40,006 nucleotides of DNA from DATFEN01 sp035691285 (lineage in GTDB: Bacteria; Acidobacteriota; Vicinamibacteria; Fen-336), in contig DASSJI010000138.1 in NCBI GenBank assembly GCA_035691285.1, forward strand, positions 1 to 40,006, given 5' to 3'. The notes beneath the pieces were generated by a model. That model saw only the letters and a list, made by a program, of their open reading frames with translations. It was not told where the DNA came from and did no database searches. Position 1 is the first letter of the stretch. Each line of letters begins with the position of its first letter. Positions 18,316 through 26,370 of this stretch are shown here, piece after piece. A program made the translations under genes and the position numbers.

Positions 18316-19586
18316 CGGCGCGGCATGTCATCGCGGTCTGCGCCGCGGTCTTCGCCCTCGTCGTCTCGTCCTCGTTCGCCTACGGGTTCATGCTCCTCTG
18401 GCGCGGCTCGGACCGGCCGCGGGAAGGCGCCGAAGGCCGGCCGGCAGCGCTCCCGCCCGACGTCGCGGCGCTGCTCGAGAGGTCCGCGGAGCGCCTGAAG
18501 AAGGGCGAGGTGGAGCAGGCCATCCTGGGCTACCGTCGCGTTCTCACCCAGGGGCCATCGCTCGAGGCGCAGCTCGGCCTCGCCGAAGGGGAGTGGCGGG
18601 CGGGCCGCCGGGACGACGCCGTGCGCGAGTACGAGCGTGTGGTGCGCCTCGACGCGAGCCACCCGACGGCCTTGAAGCGGCTCGCGGAGGCCGACGCTGG
18701 GCGCCGCGAGACGTGGGAACAGGCCGAGTCCCGCTACCGCGCGTACCTCGCCGCGGCGCCCGGCGACGCCGAAGCCTGGCTGGGTCTCGCCCGGGTCCTG
18801 TCCTGGCGCGGGAACGGAGCCGCGGCGGCCGAGCTCTACGAGCGCCCCGACGTGCAGCCGCTCCTCACGGCCGACGACCGCCGCAGCTATGCCTTCGCTC
18901 TCGTGCAGGCCGGGCGCGGACGGGAGGCAGAGCCGATGCTGGGCGGTCTCGCCCGCGCGAATCCGGCCGACGTCGACGTCACCCTGAGCCTGGGCGGCCT
19001 GCACGCGTCGCGCGCCGACTGGGAGCGTGCGCTTCCGCTGTACCAGAGTGCCGTCGAGCGCCGGCCGGACGACCCCCGCGCCAACCTCACCTACGGGCAG
19101 GGGCTCTTGGCCGTCAAGGACTACGCGGCGGCCCTGGGGCCTCTCGAGAAGGCGACGCAAGGCCTTCCGTCGAGCGCCGAGGCGGGGATCGCCTACGCGC
19201 GGGCGCTGCGGGGCAGCGGCGACCTGAAGCGTGCCGACGTCCAGTTCGAACGGGTCATGCCGCTCGTCCAGGGCGACGCGGCCGTCGAGCGCGAGTACGC
19301 GGACCTGCTGCTGGAGCGCAGGAGCTACGGGAAGGCCACGCGGCTGTACCGGGAGGCCCTGGGCCACGGCCTCCGGGACGAGCGGCTGCTCTCCGGGCTC
19401 GCGGGCGCCCTGAGCGCGGACGGCCGTCCGAAGGAGGCCGTCGCGCCTCTCGAGGAGGCCTACGCGATCCGGCGCAACGCCCGCCTCGGCCTCGAGCTGG
19501 TGCGGCTCTACAGACGCGTCGGAAGGAACGACGACGCGCTGCGCCTCCTCGACGAGATCGAGGGCGCGCAGGCGCCACGCCCCTGA
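18312..19586 (+). CDS. Membrane-anchored TPR-repeat protein
   Basis: GTG 18312 overlaps the cyclase stop and gives 424 residues. Residues 5-28 are a hydrophobic anchor or uncleaved signal, so the rest is probably periplasmic. From about residue 50 onward it is almost wholly TPR-like helix pairs (EQAILGYRRVLTQGP, DDAVREYERVVRLDASHPT, AESRYRAYLAAAPGDAEAWLGLARV and several more), roughly nine to ten units. TPR arrays bind protein partners. The cyclase is the obvious candidate from coupling. Because the bcsC-like gene 3 kb away lacks TPRs, this protein could also act as the missing BcsC scaffold; that is speculative. It converges with the FHA kinase 52 bases downstream. Confidence 0.9.
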   Translation: MTARHVIAVCAAVFALVVSSSFAYGFMLLWRGSDRPREGAEGRPAALPPDVAALLERSAERLKKGEVEQAILGYRRVLTQGPSLEAQLGLAEGEWRAGRRDDAVREYERVVRLDASHPTALKRLAEADAGRRETWEQAESRYRAYLAAAPGDAEAWLGLARVLSWRGNGAAAAELYERPDVQPLLTADDRRSYAFALVQAGRGREAEPMLGGLARANPADVDVTLSLGGLHASRADWERALPLYQSAVERRPDDPRANLTYGQGLLAVKDYAAALGPLEKATQGLPSSAEAGIAYARALRGSGDLKRADVQFERVMPLVQGDAAVEREYADLLLERRSYGKATRLYREALGHGLRDERLLSGLAGALSADGRPKEAVAPLEEAYAIRRNARLGLELVRLYRRVGRNDDALRLLDEIEGAQAPRP

Positions 19587-19638
19587 AGCTGGACTTGCGC
19601 ATGAACCGCCGCCCCCTTGCCTCCCGGTGCCACGGCCG

Positions 19639-20970
19639 TCAGTCGGCGTCGGCGATGATCAGCATGACCCGCGACGACCCCAGGCGGAACTCGGCCTTGT
19701 CCTCGAGGGGACGCTCGTCGATCCGCTCTTCGTCCACGAACGTGCCGTTGGTGCTGCCGAGATCCCGAAGCGTCACGTTGCTGCCGCGGCACTCGACCAC
19801 CGCGTGCGCCCTTGATACCTCGGGGTCGGCCAGCTCGATGTCCGCCCCGGCGCGCCCGCCACTGCGGCCCAGCAACGCCGTTGGCCGCGACAGGACGAAG
19901 ACCTCGCCCTCGCGGGCGCCGCTCAGGAACGCCAGCGAGACCCGCTTTCCAGCGGGCAGTGACAAGCCGCCTCGACCCGTACCTGCGGCGACGGTGCCCT
20001 CTCCGGGTGGCGGCGGCGGGGAAGGCGGCGCCTCGGCGGGCGGTCTCGCCTTCGCTGCGCCTCGTGGGACGAGAGTCTTGGCCGGCTTGGGAGCCTCCCA
20101 GCCCGCGAGGTGGCGGGGTGGCCTGTCCGCCAGGACGTCCTCGATGTCCTCGGCGAGCGCCTTCCCGCTCGGGTAGCGGTCGGCGGGGTCCTTGGCCAGG
20201 GTCCGCGCCAACACGCGATCGACCACCGCAGGGAGCCCCGCACGCACGCTGCTGGGCGGAGCCGGGTCCTCGTACGCCACGTTCAGCAGCACGGTCGGCA
20301 GGTCACGGCCGGCGAACGCCTTCTTGCCCGTGAGCAGCTCGTAGAGGACGGAGCCCAGCGAGAAGAGGTCGCTCCGGGCGTCGAGGCTCTCGCCCTGGGT
20401 CTGCTCCGGCGACATGTAGGGCGGGCTGCCGAGCACCTGTCCGCGAGCCGTGAGCTGGCCGCCCTCGATCTTCGCCACGCCGAAGTCCATGACCTTCGGC
20501 TCCCCGGAGGCCAGGATCATGATGTTCGCGGGCTTGACGTCGCGGTGGACGATGCCGTGGGCATGTGCGTGGTGGAGAGCCTCCGCCACGCGGGCGATCG
20601 TGCGGAGGGCTTCGCGCCAGTCGAGGACCTGCCCTGTCGAGATGATGGACTCCAGCGTCTTGCCCCGCAGGAACTCGAGGGCCATGTAGAGCGTGCCGAC
20701 GTTGAGGTCGATCCCCACGTCGTAGACGACGACGATGCCCGGATGGGCGAGCGTCGCGGCGGCCCGGGCCTCCTGGAGGAAGCGCGCCTCGAAGGTCTCG
20801 CGCTCCTGCTCCGAGACGGCGAAGGCCAGGGAGATCGTCTTCAGCGCCACGTTGCGCTGCAGGACAGCGTCGCGCGCCTGGTAGACGATGCCCATCATCC
20901 CGCGGCCCAGCTCCCGCTGGATGTCGTAGCGGCCGATCCGCGTCGGGAGGGGCGGCCCGTTCACTCCCAT
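19639..20970 (-). CDS. Hanks-type Ser/Thr kinase with C-terminal FHA domain
   Basis: This 443-residue cytoplasmic protein has a kinase domain (about 11-275) with LGRGMMGIVYQ, NVALKT, HRDVKPAN, DFGVAK, GSPPYMSPEQ and RSDLFSLG. A Pro-rich linker joins it to an FHA domain (about 350-443) with the phosphothreonine-binding pattern LLGRSGG, VSRAHAVVE and DLGSTNGTFVDE. Unlike its neighbours it has no membrane helix and no shared tail. The ATG at 20970 overlaps the upstream kinase by 10 bases; the in-frame GTG at 20964 overlaps it as GTGA and is an alternative start. A natural model is that this kinase docks, through FHA, on threonines phosphorylated by the upstream kinase. Catalytic residues look intact. 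Confidence 0.95.
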   Translation of the reverse strand: MGVNGPPLPTRIGRYDIQRELGRGMMGIVYQARDAVLQRNVALKTISLAFAVSEQERETFEARFLQEARAAATLAHPGIVVVYDVGIDLNVGTLYMALEFLRGKTLESIISTGQVLDWREALRTIARVAEALHHAHAHGIVHRDVKPANIMILASGEPKVMDFGVAKIEGGQLTARGQVLGSPPYMSPEQTQGESLDARSDLFSLGSVLYELLTGKKAFAGRDLPTVLLNVAYEDPAPPSSVRAGLPAVVDRVLARTLAKDPADRYPSGKALAEDIEDVLADRPPRHLAGWEAPKPAKTLVPRGAAKARPPAEAPPSPPPPPGEGTVAAGTGRGGLSLPAGKRVSLAFLSGAREGEVFVLSRPTALLGRSGGRAGADIELADPEVSRAHAVVECRGSNVTLRDLGSTNGTFVDEERIDERPLEDKAEFRLGSSRVMLIIADAD

Positions 20971-22616
20971 ACGAGCTTCAGGTCCTTCTTCACCAAGCCC
21001 GTGACGCCGCCGCCGAGCTTCGCCGAGAGGCGCCGGATCGCGCCGCTCGCGAAGTGGCCCGCGATGTGCTTGGTCTTCACGTTGTCGTCCCACGCGACCT
21101 GGACCCTGACCTCGTGGGTGCCGGGGCTCAGCTCGAGCGTCTCCTCGACCCGGCCCTTTCGGGACCTGAGCACCACCACCTTCTTGGTGACGCGGCTGTC
21201 GAGGTCGGCCTCGACGACGAGAGCGTCGTCGACCCACACGCGGAGCGTCCCCTGCTCGAGCGAATGTTCGAAGTCGACGGCGAGCTGCGCCGGTGGCTCT
21301 CGTGCTGCGGCTGGCGCCGCGACCAGGGGCGTGACGAGCGTGGTCGTGGGCGGGGGAACCCGCGGGCGCGGGCGCACCGGTTCGGGGGTCGGCGTCTCGG
21401 CGTCGTCGATGGGAGGGGGCTCGATGGGAATCACCCGCGCCGCCTCCAGAGTCGTGGAGGTGGGCAGCGTCTCCGGAGGCGCCGCGGCCATGGTGGGTGG
21501 CATCATCGTGGCCGCGGCGGGACCGGGCTCGGCGGGTCCGCGCAGCGCCAGAAGCCCGACCGCGACGGCCGCGCCCAGAACCAGAGCGGCCACCAGGAAT
21601 GCGACCCATGGGAGCGCCGGCTGCGGCGCCGGTCGTGCCGCGGCAGCGGCGGGAGGCCTCGCCGGCCCTGGCCGAGGCACGGGCGGCCGTTGCCGCTCCT
21701 TGGCCGGCTCCCCGGAGGCGCGCGCCACGACCGTGCCGTCCACCCTGGCGGCTCCCTCCCACGCGCCCCGGTGTCGTGGCGGCCGCGACGACAGGATGTC
21801 GTCGGCGTCCTCGGCCATCGCCCTGCCGCGCGGATAGCGATCGCCGGGAGCTTTTGACAGCGCGCGCGCGATGAAGTAGTCGAGGTCGGGCGGCAGGGCG
21901 CGGACGACGTGCGTGGGCGGAGCGGGATCCTCCTGGATCACGCGCGTGATGATGTGCGGTACGGCGGTCCCGGCGAACGCATGCTTGCCCGTGAGGAGCC
22001 AGTAGGTCATCGCCCCGAGCGAGAAGAGGTCGCTGCGGGCGTCGAGGGGGCGTCCCAGTGCCTGCTCGGGCGACATGTAGAGCGGCGTCCCGAAGAGCTG
22101 GCCCGCCGCCGTGAGCTGGCTCGACTCCACCTTGGCGATGCCGAAGTCCATGATCTTCGGCTCGCCCGAGGCCAGGATCATGATGTTGGCGGGCTTCACG
22201 TCGCGGTGGATGACGCCTTCGGAGTGGGCGTGGTCGAGCGCCTCCGCCACTCCCATCGTGATCCGCAGCGTTTCGCGCCAGTCGACCGCCTTCCCTTCCG
22301 CCACGACCTCCGCGAGCGTCCGGCCGACCAGGTACTCGAGAGCGATGTAGAGGGTTCCGCTCTCGGAGTCCTGCCCGACGTCGTGAACGACGACGATGCC
22401 GGGGTGCGACAGCCGGGCGGCGATCCGCGCCTCCGTGAGGAAGCGCTCCTCGAAGCTGCGCCGCTCGTCGTCGGAGACGGCGAAGGCCAGTCGGATCGTC
22501 TTGAGCGCGATGCGGCGCCCGAGGGCGGGGTCGTGGGCCTCGTAGACGACGCCCATCATCCCGCGCCCCAGCTCCCGGCGGATCTCGTACCGGCCGATCT
22601 TGGTCGGCAGCTCCAT
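20961..22616 (-). CDS. Transmembrane Hanks-type Ser/Thr kinase, copy 2 of shared-tail family
   Basis: ATG 22616 gives 551 residues. The kinase domain (about 8-275) has LGRGMMGVVYE, RIALKT, HRDVKPAN, DFGIAK, GTPLYMSPEQ and RSDLFSLG, so it should be active. A Pro/Ala-rich linker and a membrane helix (about 335-358) follow, then a Pro/Thr-rich spacer. The shared outer domain comes last (LAVDFEHSLEQGTLRVWVDD, PGTHEVRVQVAWDD, IAGHFASGAIRRLSAK, ending KKDLKLVWE). It is immediately upstream of, and overlaps, the FHA kinase, so both should be made together. It diverges from the bcsC-bcsA-bcsZ group across 134 bases. No good ribosome site is visible, and the GTG at 22625 is a less likely start. Confidence 0.95.
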   Translation of the reverse strand: MELPTKIGRYEIRRELGRGMMGVVYEAHDPALGRRIALKTIRLAFAVSDDERRSFEERFLTEARIAARLSHPGIVVVHDVGQDSESGTLYIALEYLVGRTLAEVVAEGKAVDWRETLRITMGVAEALDHAHSEGVIHRDVKPANIMILASGEPKIMDFGIAKVESSQLTAAGQLFGTPLYMSPEQALGRPLDARSDLFSLGAMTYWLLTGKHAFAGTAVPHIITRVIQEDPAPPTHVVRALPPDLDYFIARALSKAPGDRYPRGRAMAEDADDILSSRPPRHRGAWEGAARVDGTVVARASGEPAKERQRPPVPRPGPARPPAAAAARPAPQPALPWVAFLVAALVLGAAVAVGLLALRGPAEPGPAAATMMPPTMAAAPPETLPTSTTLEAARVIPIEPPPIDDAETPTPEPVRPRPRVPPPTTTLVTPLVAAPAAAREPPAQLAVDFEHSLEQGTLRVWVDDALVVEADLDSRVTKKVVVLRSRKGRVEETLELSPGTHEVRVQVAWDDNVKTKHIAGHFASGAIRRLSAKLGGGVTGLVKKDLKLVWE

Positions 22617-22709
22617 CGTTGCCACGTCCGAAGCGGAGGGTGTCGCTAGTGTTGCCCGCCGCATCCTGCCGTGCAACCAGAGGTCGCTCGGTGCGCTGCC
22701 CGCCTGCTT

Positions 22710-22738
22710 TTGACCGCGGATCTGGCGGGTCGTACGCT
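22710..22738 (+). promoter_or_regulatory. Sigma-70-type promoter of the cellulose genes
   Basis: TTGACC (22710-22715), 17 bases, TACGCT (22733-22738). The start of transcription would fall near 22745 and the GTG start codon is at 22751, with no visible ribosome site. This is the same nearly leaderless layout as the cyclase promoter. Confidence 0.45.
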
Positions 22739-22750
22739 TACGCCGTTCTC

Positions 22751-23941
22751 GTGAGACGCGCCTGCGGCTCGACCCTCCTGCTGATGGCCTTGTCGCCGGG
22801 CGCCTACGCCCAGCCGAGCCCGGCCAAGCCCGAAGCACAGGAACCGCCGCCGGTCAGCTCGGAAGAGATCGAGAGGCTCCGCCGCGAACTCGAGCGCGAG
22901 ACGCGCTCGAGCTTCGAGCTGCTCCTCGACGGGCACACCGAGAGCGGTGGCCTCAATGACAAGCTGAGCTTCCTGCGCTTCGGCGGGCGCCTCAACCTGA
23001 GGCGCGGCGAGCACACGACCCTGCGCCTCACGGCCCGGCACACGCCCTACACGACGGAAGACGGCGTCGTCGAGGAGTCGGGGACGAGCCTGACGCTCGG
23101 CGCTCTCACCCGCTCGGAGCGTGTCGAGTACGAATGGGAGGTCGGGGCGACACGTTTCTCGACCGACAGGTGGGATGGGACGGGCCTGCTCAGGGTCAGC
23201 GTTCATCCCTCGGAGAAGCTCCGCTACTTCGTCGGCGCGAGTCGCCAGCTCGTCGAGGAGTCCATGCTTTCCGCGGTCGGGCTCGAGCCCGTGCTCGGAC
23301 CGTTCGCCGGTGAGCGCGTCGGCGCCGTGACCGACAACCGCCTCGCGTTGGGCGGGAGTTATCAGCTCCCGATGCGCCTGGATCTCGTGGGCGAGGCCGC
23401 AGTGGGCGTCTACAGCGGGAGCAACGTCGGCTCGAACTTCTTCACGCGCCTGGGCGGCGGGCCCGCCTGGAATGCGGTTGCGCGTGCCCCCGACGAGCCG
23501 CTGAGCCTGCTTCGCGTGGGCGCCTGGTTCGAATACTTCGGTTTTGACGAGGACCGCCTGGGCTACGGCGGCGCCTCCCTCGTGGACGCCGAGGGACAGC
23601 CGGTTCCGCCCTCGGAGCTGGGAAGCGACGGCATACCTCCCGACCCCGATCCCCCCGATCAGCCAGGCGTCGGCGGATACTTCAGCCCCGAGCGGTTCAC
23701 GAGCGTCGTGGGGCGCGTCGACGTGCGCGGTCGGACGAGCGGTGGACACGACTACGGCGTGACCGCCTTCCTCGGGACGCAGTCGTACACGGGAGCGGAC
23801 CGGAGCGGGGCGTTCGGCGTGACGGCCCACTTCACGCTGCACCTGGGCGAGCGCGCCTCGCTGCCCGTGTCCTACGAGTGGAACAACTACGGGCCGTTCG
23901 ACCAGCAGATGCTCAAGGCCCGACTCGTCCTCCTCTTCTAG
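22751..23941 (+). CDS. BcsC-like outer-membrane beta-barrel without TPRs
   Basis: GTG 22751 gives 396 residues with a signal peptide (MRRACGSTLLLMALSPGAYA-QPS). A short charged helix (SSEEIERLRRELERETRS) precedes alternating beta-strand sequence to the end, and the protein closes with LKARLVLLF, an aromatic-terminated barrel strand. The segment GGYFSPERFTSVVGRVDVRGR near residue 307 resembles the C-terminal barrel of BcsC (BCSC_C: GGYFSPQ...). The position directly before bcsA supports a cellulose export pore. Canonical BcsC exceeds 1000 residues, with a periplasmic TPR array before the barrel; here the array is missing. The gene begins the unit bcsC-like, bcsA, bcsZ. I am fairly confident of an outer-membrane barrel, moderately of the BcsC assignment. 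Confidence 0.75.
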   Translation: MRRACGSTLLLMALSPGAYAQPSPAKPEAQEPPPVSSEEIERLRRELERETRSSFELLLDGHTESGGLNDKLSFLRFGGRLNLRRGEHTTLRLTARHTPYTTEDGVVEESGTSLTLGALTRSERVEYEWEVGATRFSTDRWDGTGLLRVSVHPSEKLRYFVGASRQLVEESMLSAVGLEPVLGPFAGERVGAVTDNRLALGGSYQLPMRLDLVGEAAVGVYSGSNVGSNFFTRLGGGPAWNAVARAPDEPLSLLRVGAWFEYFGFDEDRLGYGGASLVDAEGQPVPPSELGSDGIPPDPDPPDQPGVGGYFSPERFTSVVGRVDVRGRTSGGHDYGVTAFLGTQSYTGADRSGAFGVTAHFTLHLGERASLPVSYEWNNYGPFDQQMLKARLVLLF

Positions 23942-23958
23942 GCGAAGGGCGGAGCGTC

Positions 23959-26370
23959 ATGCCTGCCGTCGAGGTCTCGAAGCGCCGTCGCCAGGCGGCC
24001 GTGGGCGTCGCGGTCGCGTGCCTGCTCGCGCTGCCCTTCGCCTACTCGGCGGTGATCGTGCCGCTCTCGCCGTGGGAGCAGGCCGAGGTCTCGCTCCTCA
24101 TGATCGGCCTCGCGGTGCCGGCGAGCCTGAGCCGGCCGCTGCGCCCGCTGATCGTCTTCTTGTCCGGGTTCGCCTCGCTGCGCTACTTCTACTGGCGCGT
24201 CACCTCCACGCTGAACCTGGACGGCCCCCTCGACGCGACCTTCTCCCTGCTGCTGCTCGCAGCCGAGGTCTACGGCGTCCTGGTGCTGTTCCTCGGGTAC
24301 TTCCAGACGATCGAGATGGAGCGGCGGACGCCGCCGCCGCTCACGAGCCTCCCGAGCGTCGACGTCTTCATCCCGACCTACAACGAGTCCATCGAGATCG
24401 TGCGGCGGACCCTGATCGGCGCCCTCGCGATCGAGTACCCGCGCAAGCAGGTGTTCCTCCTCGACGACGGCCGGCGCGAGAGCTTCGAGGCCATGGCCCG
24501 GGAGCTGGGCGCCTTCTACCTGACGCGCCCGGACAACGCCCACGCCAAGGCCGGCAACCTGAACCGGGCGCTGCGGCGGACCCACGGCGAGCTGATCGCG
24601 ATCTTCGACGCCGACCACGTGCCGGTGCGGGGCTTCCTGCGCAAGACCGTGGGCTTCTTCGAGGACGAGAAGGTCGCGCTGGTCCAGACGGCCCAGCACT
24701 TCTTCAACCCGGATCCCTACGAGCGCAACCTCAACCTGCAGGGCCGGATCGCGCCGGAGCAGACCTTCTTCTACCACGTGATCCAGCCGGGCAACGACTT
24801 CTGGAACTCGGCCTTCTTCTGCGGCTCGTGCGCCGTGCTGCGCCGCTCGGCGATCGAATCGATCGGCGGCTTCAAGGTGAAGACCGTGACGGAAGACGCC
24901 CACACGGCGCTGGAGCTCCATGCGCGGGGCTGGCGCTCGGTCTACCTGGGCCTGCCCCTCGCCGCCGGCCTCGCCACCGAGAGCTTCGCGGCCCACGTGG
25001 TCCAGCGCATGCGCTGGGCGCGGGGCATGGCGCAGATCCTGAGGCTGGACTGCCCGCTCCTCAAGAAGGGGCTGCTCCTGCCGCAGCGGCTCAACTACTT
25101 CAACGCGATGCTGCACTTCTTCTTCGGCCTGCCGCGCCTGATCATGATCGCCGCGCCGCTCCTGTTCCTGCTCCTCGGCATCCACTCCTTCCGCGCGGAC
25201 GTGATGGCGGTGGTCGCGTACATCCTGCCGCACATCGTGCTGAGCACGGTCGGCAACGCGCTCATCAGCGAGCGCTTCCGCCATTCGTTCTGGGGCGGCG
25301 TCTACGAGGTGTCGATCGCGCCCTACACGGCCTGGGTCACGCTCCTCGCGCTGTTCAACCCCAGGCTCGGCAAGTTCAACGTCACCGACAAGGGCACGAA
25401 CATCGCGGAGGCGCGCTTCGACTTCGCGACGAGCCGCGGACCGCTGCTGCTGGCCGGCCTGTCAGCCGCCGCGCTGTTCCTGGCGTTTCCCCTGAGGCTC
25501 CTGGCCTTCGACCCCGAGACCGCGGCGCCGGCTGAGCTCCACGCGACGCTGATCAACGCGCTGTGGGCGGTCGCGAACCTCGTAACCCTGGTGGCCGCGG
25601 CGTGCGTGGCCTACGAGCAGCCGCAGCAGCGTCGTGCGCCGCGCGTCACGCGCGACTTCCCCTGCGAGATGCGCTTGGGCACGGAGGTCCGGCGCGCGCG
25701 CTGCCTCGACATCAGCGAGAGCGGCGTGCGGGTCGTGCTGGAGTCGCCCGCGGTCCCCGACGCTTGCGAGCTGAGCATCGCCGGCGAGCGGGGCCCGGTC
25801 GTCGTCCGGGCGGGCCGGGTCTGGTGCGAATGGGAGAGGGGAGGACGCGCGGAGGCTGGCCTCGCCTTCGAGGCCGTTGGCCCGGAGACGCACCGTCAGC
25901 TCGTCGAGCTGATCTTCTCGGACGACAGCGGCTGGCTCCGCAGCACGTATCCCCGGGACGACCCGTTCCGCTCGTTCGGATACCTCCTCACGACGGCGTG
26001 GCGCGTGACGCAGCCGCGCCGCCCCTCGCGCCGGCACGCGCCGCGTGTGGCGGGGCGCTGGCCCTGCTCCCTGGACGGCCGAGCGGGGGCCTGCGTCTCC
26101 CTGAGCGCCGCCGGCGGCTTCGTGGAGCTGGCTGCGCCGCCCGCGAGCGGCGGGAGCGTGCGCGTGGAGCTCGCCGCGGGCGCGGCTTCCCCCCTGACGC
26201 TGCGCGGGCGCGTCGTGCGCAGCGCGGGAGGCGGCGCAGCCCTCGCCTGGGAGGAGGATGCCGTCGCTCTCGCGGCCGTCAGGGAGGTCGTCGCGACGCG
26301 GCGCGCGGCGACGGCGCAGGCAGCGGCCCGGCGCGGGCTCTGGCGCCGGGCGGAGGCGCCGCAGGCGTGA
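23959..26370 (+). CDS. bcsA: Cellulose synthase catalytic subunit with two PilZ-like modules
   Basis: ATG 23959, with GGGCGGAG upstream, gives 803 residues. Membrane helices flank a GT2 domain with LLDDG (167-171), FDAD (216-219), FFCGS (286-290), TED (311-313) and QRMRW (349-353). The gating loop is FNVTDKG (473-479). This is the inner-membrane enzyme that polymerises UDP-glucose and extrudes beta-1,4-glucan. PilZ module 1 (about 556-655) has RRAPR (558-562) and DISESG (584-589), the R-x3-R and D-x-S-x2-G signature for c-di-GMP. Module 2 (about 686-785) keeps an arginine cluster (SRRHAPR, 690-696) but its second motif is SLSAAGG, without the Asp/Asn. Typical BcsA has one PilZ, so the second is a degenerate duplicate. 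The stop overlaps bcsZ as GTGA. Confidence 0.96.
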   Translation: MPAVEVSKRRRQAAVGVAVACLLALPFAYSAVIVPLSPWEQAEVSLLMIGLAVPASLSRPLRPLIVFLSGFASLRYFYWRVTSTLNLDGPLDATFSLLLLAAEVYGVLVLFLGYFQTIEMERRTPPPLTSLPSVDVFIPTYNESIEIVRRTLIGALAIEYPRKQVFLLDDGRRESFEAMARELGAFYLTRPDNAHAKAGNLNRALRRTHGELIAIFDADHVPVRGFLRKTVGFFEDEKVALVQTAQHFFNPDPYERNLNLQGRIAPEQTFFYHVIQPGNDFWNSAFFCGSCAVLRRSAIESIGGFKVKTVTEDAHTALELHARGWRSVYLGLPLAAGLATESFAAHVVQRMRWARGMAQILRLDCPLLKKGLLLPQRLNYFNAMLHFFFGLPRLIMIAAPLLFLLLGIHSFRADVMAVVAYILPHIVLSTVGNALISERFRHSFWGGVYEVSIAPYTAWVTLLALFNPRLGKFNVTDKGTNIAEARFDFATSRGPLLLAGLSAAALFLAFPLRLLAFDPETAAPAELHATLINALWAVANLVTLVAAACVAYEQPQQRRAPRVTRDFPCEMRLGTEVRRARCLDISESGVRVVLESPAVPDACELSIAGERGPVVVRAGRVWCEWERGGRAEAGLAFEAVGPETHRQLVELIFSDDSGWLRSTYPRDDPFRSFGYLLTTAWRVTQPRRPSRRHAPRVAGRWPCSLDGRAGACVSLSAAGGFVELAAPPASGGSVRVELAAGAASPLTLRGRVVRSAGGGAALAWEEDAVALAAVREVVATRRAATAQAAARRGLWRRAEAPQA

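Noticed and set aside
20110..21837. A 575-codon plus-strand frame across two kinase genes
   Set aside because: It spans two real genes on the other strand and shows no domain; it is an antisense artefact.
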